Of a stretch of 64,000 bases of DNA, positions 26,327 to 34,934 are shown piece after piece. A program made the translations under genes and the position numbers. The notes beneath the pieces are model-generated. The model saw only the letters and a list, made by a program, of their open reading frames with translations. It was not told the origin of the DNA and ran no database searches. Positions within the stretch are counted from its first letter, which is position 1, and each line of letters opens with the position of its first letter. This stretch comes from JAFGUB01 sp050305515 (GTDB taxonomy: Bacteria > Campylobacterota > Campylobacteria > Campylobacterales > Sulfurimonadaceae): assembly GCA_050305515.1 (NCBI GenBank), contig JBNLFL010000025.1:62001-126000 (forward strand), in the 5' to 3' direction.

Positions 26327-27637
26327 ATGATCGATCAACTCTATCTGGCCCTGAATGACATTCCTGATGATATTATTGAAGAACGTCGTCTTATCCAGGA
26401 GAGCGAGCAGGGTATGATGCACTCAAAACAGGCGTTTCGCTATGAGATTGTCAAAACCCTTCCGCAGGAAGCTGTCTCTGTTGATGAACTTTTTGACTAC
26501 GCCAGAGCCTTTGGCGACCTGAGAGTGGGATGGATCAATTCCGAGGGAGCAGGTGGCAGCGAGACGACGGGCACCGCGATCGGCGGTGTGTTCGGTTTTG
26601 ATACGGCGACGCTGGATCATTTCAGGTTGCATGTCGCAGCGACCACTTCGCAGAAGGTTCCGGTGCTCAATCCGACCTCCAGGGCGCAGCAAAGCATTGA
26701 TTTCTTCGATGCGCAGGGTGAATCATTCACCTACCTTTCGGAAGTCAGTATTGACTATGTCACCGAAGCATTTAGCGTCCGTGCGGGACGCATCCGCGTC
26801 GATACCCCCTTTGCCGACAGTGATGATATCCGTATGGCGGCCAATACGTTCGAAGGCGTGACGTGGGATGCCTCACTGAGCGATACGCTTCAGTTCTCCA
26901 TGCTCTATATGAACAGCTGGGCCGGGTATGATTCGGGAGAAGATCAGGATCGTTTCAAACCCCTTGTCATCGATGCGAAGGGCGACAAAGGGTGGGGCGG
27001 TATCGGTATGGGAACCACCTATACCCTGCAGGCGGATGATGAGCTGACCCTCTGGGCCTATCATTTTGACAAGATGGGAGCGATGCTTTATGCGGAAGTA
27101 GCCGGCCATTTTGCTCTCGGGGATGCGTCACATCTTGAATACGGTCTGCAGGCGGCTTCCATGGTTGAAGCGGAACATTCCGGCGTAGAAGGTCAGGTTC
27201 TGGGTATGATGGCCTTGTATGATCTTGAATTTCTGTTTGTCGGCATGGCGGGGAATTACGCATTTGTGGGTGATGAAAAGGTCATCAGCGACGGTTTTGG
27301 CGGTGGACCTTACTATACCTCGTTGGATGAGAGTACCATCGGTTTCGTCTCCGAACTGGCACCCGGAAGCGATATCTACAGTACCCGATTCGGTATCGGG
27401 GGCAATCTTGACGCTTTGGGTTTCACGGGACTCACGCTGGAGGTGGTGCACGGGCAGATTAAATCGACGGATGCGACGGAATGGCTCAAAGAGAATGATG
27501 TCGCCATCACCTATACGTTTGGAGAACGCGTCTCGCTGGAAGGTGTTTTTGCCAACTATTATGTGGAAAAAACCAAGATTGATGATGAACATCAGCATTT
27601 TGATCGCTATGTTATTCGCGCTGATTACAGTTTTTAA
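26327..27637 (+). CDS. OprD-like outer-membrane porin lacking a visible signal peptide
   Basis: 436 residues with alternating beta strands and a C-terminal aromatic (RADYSF), as in Campylobacterota OprD/Opr-family porins; the porin-like part starts near residue 52 (SVDELFDYARAFGDLRVGW). The first 50 residues (MIDQLYLALNDIPDDIIEE...) are charged and not a signal peptide, yet an excellent AAGGAGGT site precedes this ATG. Either export uses an unusual N terminus, or the original 5' end was replaced. Fur-like sites upstream and feoAB downstream suggest an iron-related uptake channel. Confidence 0.75.
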   Translation: MIDQLYLALNDIPDDIIEERRLIQESEQGMMHSKQAFRYEIVKTLPQEAVSVDELFDYARAFGDLRVGWINSEGAGGSETTGTAIGGVFGFDTATLDHFRLHVAATTSQKVPVLNPTSRAQQSIDFFDAQGESFTYLSEVSIDYVTEAFSVRAGRIRVDTPFADSDDIRMAANTFEGVTWDASLSDTLQFSMLYMNSWAGYDSGEDQDRFKPLVIDAKGDKGWGGIGMGTTYTLQADDELTLWAYHFDKMGAMLYAEVAGHFALGDASHLEYGLQAASMVEAEHSGVEGQVLGMMALYDLEFLFVGMAGNYAFVGDEKVISDGFGGGPYYTSLDESTIGFVSELAPGSDIYSTRFGIGGNLDALGFTGLTLEVVHGQIKSTDATEWLKENDVAITYTFGERVSLEGVFANYYVEKTKIDDEHQHFDRYVIRADYSF

Positions 27638-27650
27638 TAAGAAATTAATT

Positions 27651-27665
27651 TGATACTAATTATCA
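27651..27665. promoter_or_regulatory. Fur-box-like inverted repeat 3, before feoA
   Basis: TGATACTAATTATCA, the third site with TGATA-N5-TATCA geometry, sits 16 nt before ATG 27682. feoAB therefore probably has its own Fur control besides readthrough from the porin gene. Confidence 0.65.
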
Positions 27666-27681
27666 TTACGGAAAATAAACA

Positions 27682-27924
27682 ATGAATGAGACTATGAAAG
27701 AGACAATTATCTCCTGCAAACGCGGCAGCACGTTTCGTATTGCAAAAATCCATGCTACCGGAGCGCTGAAAGAGCGCCTGATGTCGCTTGGACTGATGAA
27801 GGGTGTCGAACTGAGCCTGCTCGAATATGCGCCCGGGCATTCAACCGTCGAGATCAAAGTAGGAAAAATGCGTATTGCGCTGCGAAAAGAGGAAGCGGAT
27901 CTGATCGAGGTGGTGTGTGAATAG
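27682..27924 (+). CDS. feoA: Ferrous iron transport protein A
   Basis: An 80-residue SH3-like accessory protein of the Feo ferrous iron system. It shows the family pattern ALKERLMSLGLMKGVELSLLEYAPG and ends in KEEADLIEV. feoB overlaps its end by 8 nt, as usual for translationally coupled feoAB. Start ATG 27682 is used; a second ATG four codons later is possible. Confidence 0.92.
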   Translation: MNETMKETIISCKRGSTFRIAKIHATGALKERLMSLGLMKGVELSLLEYAPGHSTVEIKVGKMRIALRKEEADLIEVVCE

Positions 27925-30025
27925 CATTAAAATCGCGCTTGTCGGACAGCCCAATGTCGGCAAAAGCATGCTTATCAACTCGATCAGCGATGCCCGCTTG
28001 CATGTCGGAAACTTTACCGGTGTTACCGTCGAAAAAAGCGAGGTGCGTTTTCGGTTCCAGGGGCATGACATTACCATCATCGATCTGCCGGGTACGTATG
28101 CTTTTACCGACTACACCATTGAAGAACGGGTGACGCACGATTTTCTCTGCAACGAAAATTACGACATTATCCTCAACGTCGTCGATTCGACCAATCTTGA
28201 AAAAAACCTGCAGCTTACGGCCGAACTGATGGGCATGAGCCGCAAAATGGTCATGGCGCTCAATATGAGCGATGAGGCCAGAAAAGAGGGGATCGAGATC
28301 GATGCCGAGTATCTCTCGCAGCTTCTGGGCGTCGAGGCGGTCAAAGTTTCTGCCGCCGAGCAGACGGGTCTTGGAAAATTGCTGCACACCATTTTGGAGG
28401 TGTATCAAAGCGAATTCAAAGAGCCAAAACTTGTCTTTTCGCAGGCAGTGGAAGAGGAGATCGAACGTATCGGAGATTATCTCGACCGGCATGGTTTCAA
28501 AGCGAGCATCTCCAACCGCAATATCGCCATGAACCTGCTGCGCGGCGAGAAAAAGACGTACCGCACACTGCATGACAACCCGCTTTGGGTGGAGCTGCAG
28601 CCCATGCTCATCGATGCGTCGCGCCATATCGAGACCCACCATGATACGGATGATATCAAAGAGGTGTTTGCCGAAGAGTATTTTGCGTTTAATCGCGGTA
28701 TTGTCTCCGAAACGGTAAAACTGCGTGACGCTTCGGTGAGCGAACGCTCCCTGACGGAGAAGATTGACTCGCTGCTGATCCATCCGGTATTTGGAATTCC
28801 GCTTTTCCTCTTTTTTATGTGGAGCCTGTTTCAGCTTACCTTTGAACTCGGAAGCATTCCCATGGAGTGGATTGACGGGTTTTTTGGCTGGATGGGCGAT
28901 GTCGTTGGGGCTACCATCGCCAATGACGATATCCGCTCGCTGGTGGTGGACGGTATCATCGCCGGTGTCGGGGCCGTCGTGCTTTTTGTCCCGAATATCG
29001 TGATTCTGTTTATAGGAATCGCGCTGCTCGAATCGACCGGTTATATGGCACGCGTCGCCTTTTTGCTTGACGGCTTCTTTCACAAGTTCGGGCTGCACGG
29101 ACAGTCGTTTATTCCGCTGGTGACGGGTTTTGGCTGCTCCATACCCGCCTATATGGCGGCGCGCATTCTCAAAAACGACCGCGACCGCCTGCTGACGCTG
29201 TTCATTATCGGCTTCATGAGCTGCGGGGCGCGCCTGCCGGTTTACGTGCTCTTTACCGGGGCTTTCTTTTCCAATGATGTGGCCGGGAATGTGCTTTTTG
29301 CCATCTATCTCGGCGGTGCCTTCATTGGGCTGATCGCCGCAAAGATACTCAAGATGACGGCTTTCAAAGGCCCCGATGAGCCTTTCGTTATGGAGATGCC
29401 AAAATACCGGATGCCTTCACTCAAACTGATCTGGCATACCGTGACGACAAAGACCTGGATGTACCTGAAAAAAGCGGGAACCTTCATTGCAGCCGCGTCG
29501 ATGCTGGTGTGGTTCATGAGCAATTACCCCAAAGATGAAGCCATCAGCGCACTGTATGCGGAAAAAATTGCACAGACCGCCGATACGCAGGAGCAGATAA
29601 GACTGGACAACGAACGTGCGGAACGTCTGCTGGAGCAGAGCTATCTGGGGCATATCGGCAAATTCATCGAGCCGGTTTTCACACCGTTGGGATTTGACTG
29701 GCGCATGGCCATCGCCCTGCAGACGGGTCTGGCTGCCAAAGAGGTGGTGGTCTCGACGCTGGGCGTGCTCTATTCGCTCGGCAGCGATGTCACGGAAGAG
29801 CAGGCATCACTGCTTGAAACCCTGCGCTCGCAGATTTCGTTTCCTTCGGCCATAGCGTTCATCGTCGTCATCATGACCTATCTGCCCTGTCTGGCGGCAT
29901 CGGTCGTCTTTACGCGTGAAGCGGGCGGCATCAAGTATTTTGGCTATCTTTTTATTTTTACGACACTGGTGGCCTATTCACTGGCGTTTGTCGCGTATCA
30001 TGTGACGTCGTGGCTTTACATGTAA
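27917..30025 (+). CDS. feoB: Ferrous iron transporter B
   Basis: GTP-dependent inner-membrane Fe(II) importer, 702 residues from GTG 27917. The N-terminal G domain has the P-loop GQPNVGKS, GNFTGVTVEKSE, DLPGTYAF and NMSDEARK (the NxxD motif). The polytopic C-terminal part has the two Gate regions, including VTGFGCSIPAYMAARIL and GLAAKEVVVSTLGVLY. The last codons and stop (YM-stop) are formed by a TTACATGTAA copy. Confidence 0.96.
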   Translation: MNSIKIALVGQPNVGKSMLINSISDARLHVGNFTGVTVEKSEVRFRFQGHDITIIDLPGTYAFTDYTIEERVTHDFLCNENYDIILNVVDSTNLEKNLQLTAELMGMSRKMVMALNMSDEARKEGIEIDAEYLSQLLGVEAVKVSAAEQTGLGKLLHTILEVYQSEFKEPKLVFSQAVEEEIERIGDYLDRHGFKASISNRNIAMNLLRGEKKTYRTLHDNPLWVELQPMLIDASRHIETHHDTDDIKEVFAEEYFAFNRGIVSETVKLRDASVSERSLTEKIDSLLIHPVFGIPLFLFFMWSLFQLTFELGSIPMEWIDGFFGWMGDVVGATIANDDIRSLVVDGIIAGVGAVVLFVPNIVILFIGIALLESTGYMARVAFLLDGFFHKFGLHGQSFIPLVTGFGCSIPAYMAARILKNDRDRLLTLFIIGFMSCGARLPVYVLFTGAFFSNDVAGNVLFAIYLGGAFIGLIAAKILKMTAFKGPDEPFVMEMPKYRMPSLKLIWHTVTTKTWMYLKKAGTFIAAASMLVWFMSNYPKDEAISALYAEKIAQTADTQEQIRLDNERAERLLEQSYLGHIGKFIEPVFTPLGFDWRMAIALQTGLAAKEVVVSTLGVLYSLGSDVTEEQASLLETLRSQISFPSAIAFIVVIMTYLPCLAASVVFTREAGGIKYFGYLFIFTTLVAYSLAFVAYHVTSWLYM
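30016..30025. repeat. TTACATGTAA copy 11
   Basis: Exact; supplies the last two codons (YM) and the stop of feoB. Confidence 0.9.
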
Positions 30026-30034
30026 ATAAAAACA

Positions 30035-30057
30035 ATCTACACTACTCACGTGTAGAT
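30035..30057. terminator. Hairpin between convergent feoB and the 30083 gene
   Basis: ATCTACAC and GTGTAGAT form a perfect 8-bp stem around a 7-nt loop. No T-tract follows on either strand, so termination is only an inference from its place between two convergent genes. Confidence 0.4.
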
Positions 30058-30082
30058 AGCGTAGGGATCATATTGGTCTAAG

Positions 30083-30721
30083 CTACTTAACAATAAATTC
30101 AATACCAGTATTATCCGCATTTATAATTTCTATATTAAAACCTTTGATATTTACTAATTTTCCTTTTGAGAGGTCAACAATTAAGTTTTGTATGAATGGT
30201 GCTTTAATTAAATCACCTACATATTCTCTGTACAGCAAATGGACTATATTGCCTTCATGTCCAGTGTAAACAATCTCTTGAGATAAAGTTGATGGTGTCA
30301 CAATAAGTTTGTAGTCGCTTTTAAAAATTGTTTTTCCGACTAATTCTTCAAAACCATCAAATTCAAGAACTTTACCGTTGGAATCAACTTTGACATAAAT
30401 TCCATAGCCATCTTTATCTGTTCCCATAAATTGTTTAGCGGTTTGACCTTCCTCAATATCAAGGACACCTTCTGTGTTTAACTGAATTTTATTTATATTT
30501 ATCATTTCCCTTTTCAAGGTTAACACAGCCTTGATACAAACTCCAACTTTAAAATCAATTAAGCTACTTCCAAGAGAAACCTTTGATTTTTCACCTATAC
30601 TAAAACTGACATATTGTTGTGCGATACATTGCTCTTGTTGAGTTGCAATAGCAACAAATGCTCCTTTAGCCATTATTGGCATGCACAGCATTGAGGAAAT
30701 GATGAATAAAGCTCTCCGCAT
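30083..30721 (-). CDS. Secreted hypothetical protein in an AT-rich patch
   Basis: 212 residues with an N-terminal signal peptide (MRRALFIISSMLCMPIMAKG). The mature part is beta-rich with Lys/Ile/Asn-rich composition and two or three Cys. I recognise no family. The gene and the gap after it are clearly more AT-rich than both neighbours, which suggests recent acquisition. It converges on feoB. A likely periplasmic or surface location follows from the signal only. Confidence 0.6.
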   Translation of the reverse strand: MRRALFIISSMLCMPIMAKGAFVAIATQQEQCIAQQYVSFSIGEKSKVSLGSSLIDFKVGVCIKAVLTLKREMININKIQLNTEGVLDIEEGQTAKQFMGTDKDGYGIYVKVDSNGKVLEFDGFEELVGKTIFKSDYKLIVTPSTLSQEIVYTGHEGNIVHLLYREYVGDLIKAPFIQNLIVDLSKGKLVNIKGFNIEIINADNTGIEFIVK

Positions 30722-31001
30722 AATTGTGTCCCTTCGAATCTAGTTAACGAAAAATATCATAAAGAAATTGAATTATTATAGGTATGAAACTTTTAGCTTT
30801 TTGGTAGCACCCTTGTGCATTAAGTAATCAATGGCTGAAAAAGTTAAAGCCTATTATTCACAGTAATTTGCATCATGTATAAATAGGTAAGTTATGACTT
30901 TATTATGAGACAAAAAATATGCCTTACTTCAATCGCAATAAGATTCACTGCTTTGTACATGTAATACTGGTTCCGTTGGAAAAAAGTTTAACGTTCTACG
31001 C
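30722..31001. other. AT-rich intergenic stretch before arsR
   Basis: No reading frame over about 12 codons with a ribosome site, no tRNA and no strong hairpin were seen. It contains one mismatched copy of the palindrome (30955-30964) and the arsR -10 box at its end. Confidence 0.5.
30955..30964. repeat. GTACATGTAA variant
   Basis: One mismatch, intergenic, 37 nt before the arsR -10 box. Confidence 0.6.
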
Positions 31002-31007
31002 TACAAT
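31002..31007 (+). promoter_or_regulatory. -10 box of arsR
   Basis: TACAAT ends 6 nt before ATG 31014, without a ribosome site, so a leaderless transcript is predicted. Confidence 0.5.
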
Positions 31008-31013
31008 TGCCGC

Positions 31014-31679
31014 ATGACGAACATATTAATGATTGAAGACGATCTCGAGCTCGCCGAGATCCTCACCGAATTTCTAGAGCAGTTTGATTTCAAGGTGCGC
31101 ACGGAAGATGACCCTTTCAATGCGCTGAGCGTATTAAAACTGGAGCCTTTTGACCTGGTCATCCTCGATCTGACACTGCCGGGAATGGATGGGCTGGAGG
31201 TGTGCGAGGCGATCCGCGAACGCCAGAATGTGCCCATTATCATCTCTTCGGCACGTTCAGACATCAACGACAAGGTCAAGGCGCTGGAGCTGGGCGCTGA
31301 TGATTATATACCCAAACCGTATGACCCGCGTGAACTTGAAGCGCGCATCCGCTCAGTTCTGCGCCGTTTTGAAGGGCTTCGCAATGCCGAAGAGGTGCAG
31401 GAACGCAGTGACTTCAAACTCGATGAAGCGGCCATGAGCATCAGCTATAAAGGGCGTGATCTGGATCTCACCAATGCCGAATACGGAATTTTGGGCTATA
31501 TGATAAAGAAACAGGGTACTGTCGTATCGCGCGAAGATCTGATTCATAACGTCAGTGCCATCAACGAGGACTCCTCGAACAAAAGCATCGATGTCATGGT
31601 AGGACGCATCCGTAACAAACTGGGTGACAAATCGCTCATCGAGTCCATCCGCGGGATAGGATACAAACTATTAAGATAA
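31014..31679 (+). CDS. arsR: OmpR-family response regulator, ArsR (HP0166) type
   Basis: 221 residues. The receiver has D52 as phosphoacceptor (LVILDLTLPGMDG), an acidic pocket in IEDDLELAE and K in IPKPYDP. The C-terminal winged helix contains LDLTNAEYGILGYMI and SIDVMVGRIRNKLGDKSLIESIRGIGYKL. Together with the adjacent kinase it matches the acid-responsive ArsRS system of H. pylori; the stimulus in this organism is not known. The symbol is by family resemblance, not to the arsenic repressor. Confidence 0.82.
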   Translation: MTNILMIEDDLELAEILTEFLEQFDFKVRTEDDPFNALSVLKLEPFDLVILDLTLPGMDGLEVCEAIRERQNVPIIISSARSDINDKVKALELGADDYIPKPYDPRELEARIRSVLRRFEGLRNAEEVQERSDFKLDEAAMSISYKGRDLDLTNAEYGILGYMIKKQGTVVSREDLIHNVSAINEDSSNKSIDVMVGRIRNKLGDKSLIESIRGIGYKLLR

Positions 31680-31696
31680 TCCGCTCAAACGCCGTC

Positions 31697-32989
31697 TTGC
31701 TGACGGTGCTTTTCGCTTTTTTTGTCACCTTCATCAGTGTCACTTATACATTTTGGCAGATGCATCAGGTCAATGAACGCGAACATACCAATAACCTCTT
31801 TTTGAAAAACTCCACCATTACGCAGATCTACCGTATGCATCTGCAGCGTCAGACGTCGCAGACGATCTTTGAGGCCAATCTTGCGGTGTATGATCTTTAT
31901 CTCGAACACAATTCCAAAAAACGTGACCGGATCCTCAAAGAGGGGAACATCCTCAAACGCGAAGGATTCCAGGCCGTTAATGAAGCGCTCTTTTTCGACC
32001 GGATGCATGTTTACAAGCAGAAACTGGTTCAGGATATGCGTACGACGATGTTCGAATACGAAGGGTCGATCTATTTCTATCTTGAGAGCTTACATGTAAA
32101 CCTGCTGCTTAAAGACAGCAATCTGAAACCCTATAACAGCATCAACCTCTCAACTGCTTATATCACCATCATTGCCATTGTGACGCTGCTTTTCAGCCTC
32201 ATTTTGCAGCGTTTGCGTCCATTGCGGACCTTGCGTCGAAAGATTGCGCGTTTCGGAGCCGGAGATATGGATGTCTCTTTTGAAATGCGCGGCATCGATG
32301 AAATCGCCATGATCGGCAACGAGATGCAGCATGCCCAGGAGAAGATCCACGCCCTGATCGAGTCGCGGACGCTTTTCCTGCGCAACATCATGCATGAGCT
32401 TAAAACCCCCATTGCCAAAGGGCGTATCGCCGCGACGATGGTGAAAGAAGAGAAATATCAGCACCGTTTCGAAGCGATTTTCAAGCGCCTTGAAGAGCTT
32501 ATCGAAGAGTTTGCCCTGATCGAAGAGGTGAGCGCGGGTTTCGGGCATATCGAGAAGAAAGAGTATCGTCTGATCGACCTGATAGACGGAGCCATCGATA
32601 TGGCGATGGCCGATTATGAAGCAGTCTGGGTCGAGATCGACGCGGGTATAAAGCTCAGTGTCGATTACCGTATTTTCGTAACGGCCATTAAAAACATGAT
32701 TGACAACGCCATTAAATACTCCCCCAATCATCAGGTGAAAGTCTCGGTGCATCATGGAGAGATCTATTTTGAAAATGCGGGCGAAAAATTGCGCCAGCCT
32801 CTGGCGTATTATGTGGAGCCCTTTACGAAAGAGCAGCCGGCGAAGAACAGTTTCGGGCTGGGACTCTATCTGGTGGATGCCATTTTAAAAGCGCATCACA
32901 TGGTGCTCGGATACGAGCATGAAGACGGGATCAACCGTTTTATTTTCGTTCCGGTAGAGAAGGTGCCGCTCAAGCTTCCGGGCGTCTGA
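31697..32989 (+). CDS. arsS: ArsS-family sensor histidine kinase
   Basis: Partner of the preceding regulator. Two transmembrane helices (start of the protein and about 150-170) flank a periplasmic domain. A HAMP-like linker follows, then the H-box MHELKTPIAKGR, N-box MIDNAIKYS and G-box FGLGLYLVDAI. The start is uncertain: TTG 31697 gives a hydrophobic N terminus without basic residues, while the frame is open back into the regulator gene. A rare start at ATT 31670 would give an IKIIRSNAVLL anchor, and no ATG or GTG lies between. The 3' end overlaps the convergent chemoreceptor gene by 20 nt. Confidence 0.85.
   Translation: MLTVLFAFFVTFISVTYTFWQMHQVNEREHTNNLFLKNSTITQIYRMHLQRQTSQTIFEANLAVYDLYLEHNSKKRDRILKEGNILKREGFQAVNEALFFDRMHVYKQKLVQDMRTTMFEYEGSIYFYLESLHVNLLLKDSNLKPYNSINLSTAYITIIAIVTLLFSLILQRLRPLRTLRRKIARFGAGDMDVSFEMRGIDEIAMIGNEMQHAQEKIHALIESRTLFLRNIMHELKTPIAKGRIAATMVKEEKYQHRFEAIFKRLEELIEEFALIEEVSAGFGHIEKKEYRLIDLIDGAIDMAMADYEAVWVEIDAGIKLSVDYRIFVTAIKNMIDNAIKYSPNHQVKVSVHHGEIYFENAGEKLRQPLAYYVEPFTKEQPAKNSFGLGLYLVDAILKAHHMVLGYEHEDGINRFIFVPVEKVPLKLPGV
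32090..32099. repeat. TTACATGTAA copy 12
   Basis: Exact, within arsS, read as LHVN. Confidence 0.9.
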
Positions 32990-34091
32990 GCGTTATCAGC
33001 TCATGCGTGCTCTGATTGATACTCTGGGTCGTGATACGAATGTGTTCCAGATTGCTCTGTGTCCGTTCGGCGAGTTTGCGTACTTCGTCGGCGACGACGG
33101 CAAATCCGCGTCCGTGCTCTCCGGCACGGGCGGCTTCAATGGCGGCGTTGAGTGCTAGAAGCGTGGTCTGATTGGCAATGTCGTCAATAATTGTCAGCAC
33201 GTTTCCGACGGCTTCGACTTCCTGCTGTAATCCCGAAATCACCGTATCGAGTTCCGTGTCATTATCGGAGTGGGCATCAGCAAGACGATGCTGTTCATGG
33301 CACTCCTGCTGCAAGCTTTCATGCTCCTGAAGCAGGCTCTCATGCTGTTGGCGCAGCAGCGTGGTCTCCGAGTGTAGCGTATGGTTTTTCGTTTCGGCAT
33401 CGTGGCATTGGACGCGTAGCGCTTCAACTTCTTTTTCATAGGTTAGGATGCGCGCTTCAAGCTTCAGAAGCTCTTCCTGAGCCGTTTGCGTCTCTTTTTT
33501 TTGTGCCTGTGCCGTCAGATCAGACTGCTGAAGCCGGGTTTCAAGGCGCGTTACATGCTGCTGATGGGTTTCAAGAATCGCATGGTTTTCAAGCGTGCGC
33601 TGACGGATCAGAAAGAAGAGGGTAATAATCGTTCCGGAGAGAATCAGTGCGATCAAAAGGACAGTCCAGATATTGGACGTTGCCTGTTCGTGGTGTTTTT
33701 CATGTAGCAGGGCCATTCCCGAACGCAGCATCTGCGAAAATTCGTTTTGAAGCAGCAGCAGGTCGTTGCCATGATTCGATTCGACGATATGAGAGATTTT
33801 TTCCTGCGTTGCCTGGGTCAGACGTTCGAGTTTGTGGGTTGCGTCGGGGTCGATGGCGAGCGCCGAAGCGATCTTTTCATGAACGCTCTGGGTCAGATAA
33901 AAGAGCTCAATGCGCGCTTCGGGCGGCAGTGTCGCAGTGTCGCCGATTTTTTTCAGATTGGCGTAATGCCGCTCAAACGTCGTGATGTCATCTGCATCAT
34001 AGGAGACTGCCGAAGGAGTCTGAAGGGAAACATATCCCAAAAGCCCAACAAGAAAGATGGAGAGAATGAGGAGGAACGTCGCTGTTTTCAT
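32970..34091 (-). CDS. Short methyl-accepting chemotaxis-type protein
   Basis: 373 residues. A first transmembrane helix (residues 4-23) and a second (about 143-163) enclose a small, mainly helical periplasmic domain (about 120 residues). A long cytoplasmic coiled coil (LETRLQQSDL...LRQQHESLLQEHESLQQ) leads to the MCP hairpin tip (NQTTLLALNAAIEAARAGEHGRGFAVVADEVRKLAERTQ, read in parts). Only about 25 residues follow the tip, so the return helix is much shortened and no CheR tether is seen. It may signal in mixed arrays, or in a non-canonical way. Confidence 0.82.
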   Translation of the reverse strand: MKTATFLLILSIFLVGLLGYVSLQTPSAVSYDADDITTFERHYANLKKIGDTATLPPEARIELFYLTQSVHEKIASALAIDPDATHKLERLTQATQEKISHIVESNHGNDLLLLQNEFSQMLRSGMALLHEKHHEQATSNIWTVLLIALILSGTIITLFFLIRQRTLENHAILETHQQHVTRLETRLQQSDLTAQAQKKETQTAQEELLKLEARILTYEKEVEALRVQCHDAETKNHTLHSETTLLRQQHESLLQEHESLQQECHEQHRLADAHSDNDTELDTVISGLQQEVEAVGNVLTIIDDIANQTTLLALNAAIEAARAGEHGRGFAVVADEVRKLAERTQSNLEHIRITTQSINQSTHELITLRRPEA

Positions 34092-34124
34092 AGGCTCTCA
34101 AAAGCATTTTCCATGCCATTTTGA

Positions 34125-34130
34125 TACAAT
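34125..34130 (+). promoter_or_regulatory. -10 box of surE
   Basis: TACAAT preceded by TTGA lies 36 nt before GTG 34167; a GAGGGATAAA ribosome site follows. Confidence 0.45.
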
Positions 34131-34166
34131 ATGACCTAATACGGCACCACGAAAGAGGGATAAATT

Positions 34167-34934
34167 GTGAAGCAGATACTGATTACCAATGACGACGGCT
34201 ACGAATCGGAAGGTTTGATGGCCCTGATTGCGGCACTTGAGGGTTTGGGAAGCGTAACGGTGGTGGCTCCGGCAACCGAAAAATCGGCATGCGGACATTC
34301 GCTGACACTCTCGCATCCGCTCAGTTTTGTGAGTGTCGATGATGATTTTTACAAGCTTGATGACGGAACCCCGAGTGACTGCATCTATCTGGCGCTGCAC
34401 TCCATTTTTCAGGAGCGTAAGCCCGATCTGATCATCAGCGGTATCAACAAGGGCTCGAATATGGGTGAGGACATTACCTATTCGGGAACGGCCGCGGGTG
34501 CAATGGAAGGTGTTTTGCACGGCATTCCCTCCATTGCCATATCGCAGGTGATGGATTTTACCAAGCCGCCGGGTTCCATGAAACTGGCACAAAAGACGAT
34601 ACGTACCCTGGTAAAAAAAATATTTGAAGGCTCCTTCCCGCTGCCGCCGCGGCAGTTTCTCAATGTCAATATTCCTCCGGATCTTGACGAGGCCCCTTTA
34701 CATGTAACCTATGCGGGCTACCGTTATTACGGCAACGATGCGCACCTTCACCGCAATCCGCGGGGGCTGGAGTATTACTGGCTGGGGTTGCATCCGCTCG
34801 AATTCCGTCCCAGAGAAGAGCGCGAGGGATTGTGCGACTTTGAGGCGATCGAGCAGGGCATGGTATCGGTCACTCCGGTACAGCTGGATCTGAGCGCGTA
34901 CGAATCGATGGCACAGCTTCGGGCCTGGCTATGA
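34167..34934 (+). CDS. surE: 5'-nucleotidase SurE
   Basis: Metal-dependent phosphatase acting on nucleoside monophosphates under stress or stationary phase. The 255-residue protein shows ITNDDGYESEGL (metal-binding DD), GTPSDCIYLAL and SGINKGSNMGEDITYSGTAAGAMEG (read in parts). It starts with GTG 34167 and overlaps the next gene by ATGA. Confidence 0.95.
   Translation: MKQILITNDDGYESEGLMALIAALEGLGSVTVVAPATEKSACGHSLTLSHPLSFVSVDDDFYKLDDGTPSDCIYLALHSIFQERKPDLIISGINKGSNMGEDITYSGTAAGAMEGVLHGIPSIAISQVMDFTKPPGSMKLAQKTIRTLVKKIFEGSFPLPPRQFLNVNIPPDLDEAPLHVTYAGYRYYGNDAHLHRNPRGLEYYWLGLHPLEFRPREEREGLCDFEAIEQGMVSVTPVQLDLSAYESMAQLRAWL
34698..34707. repeat. TTACATGTAA copy 13
   Basis: Exact, within surE, read as LHVT. 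Confidence 0.9.

Noticed and set aside
27854..29098. 414-codon minus-strand frame opposite feoB
   Set aside because: It is the antisense shadow of a clear FeoB; low-complexity His/Phe/Asp-rich translation and no ribosome site.
33251..33380. Repeats of CTGCTGCAAGC / CATGCTCCTGAAGC suggesting a CRISPR or tandem array
   Set aside because: They encode the degenerate LRQQHESLLQEHE coiled-coil heptads of the chemoreceptor; no constant repeat-spacer pattern.
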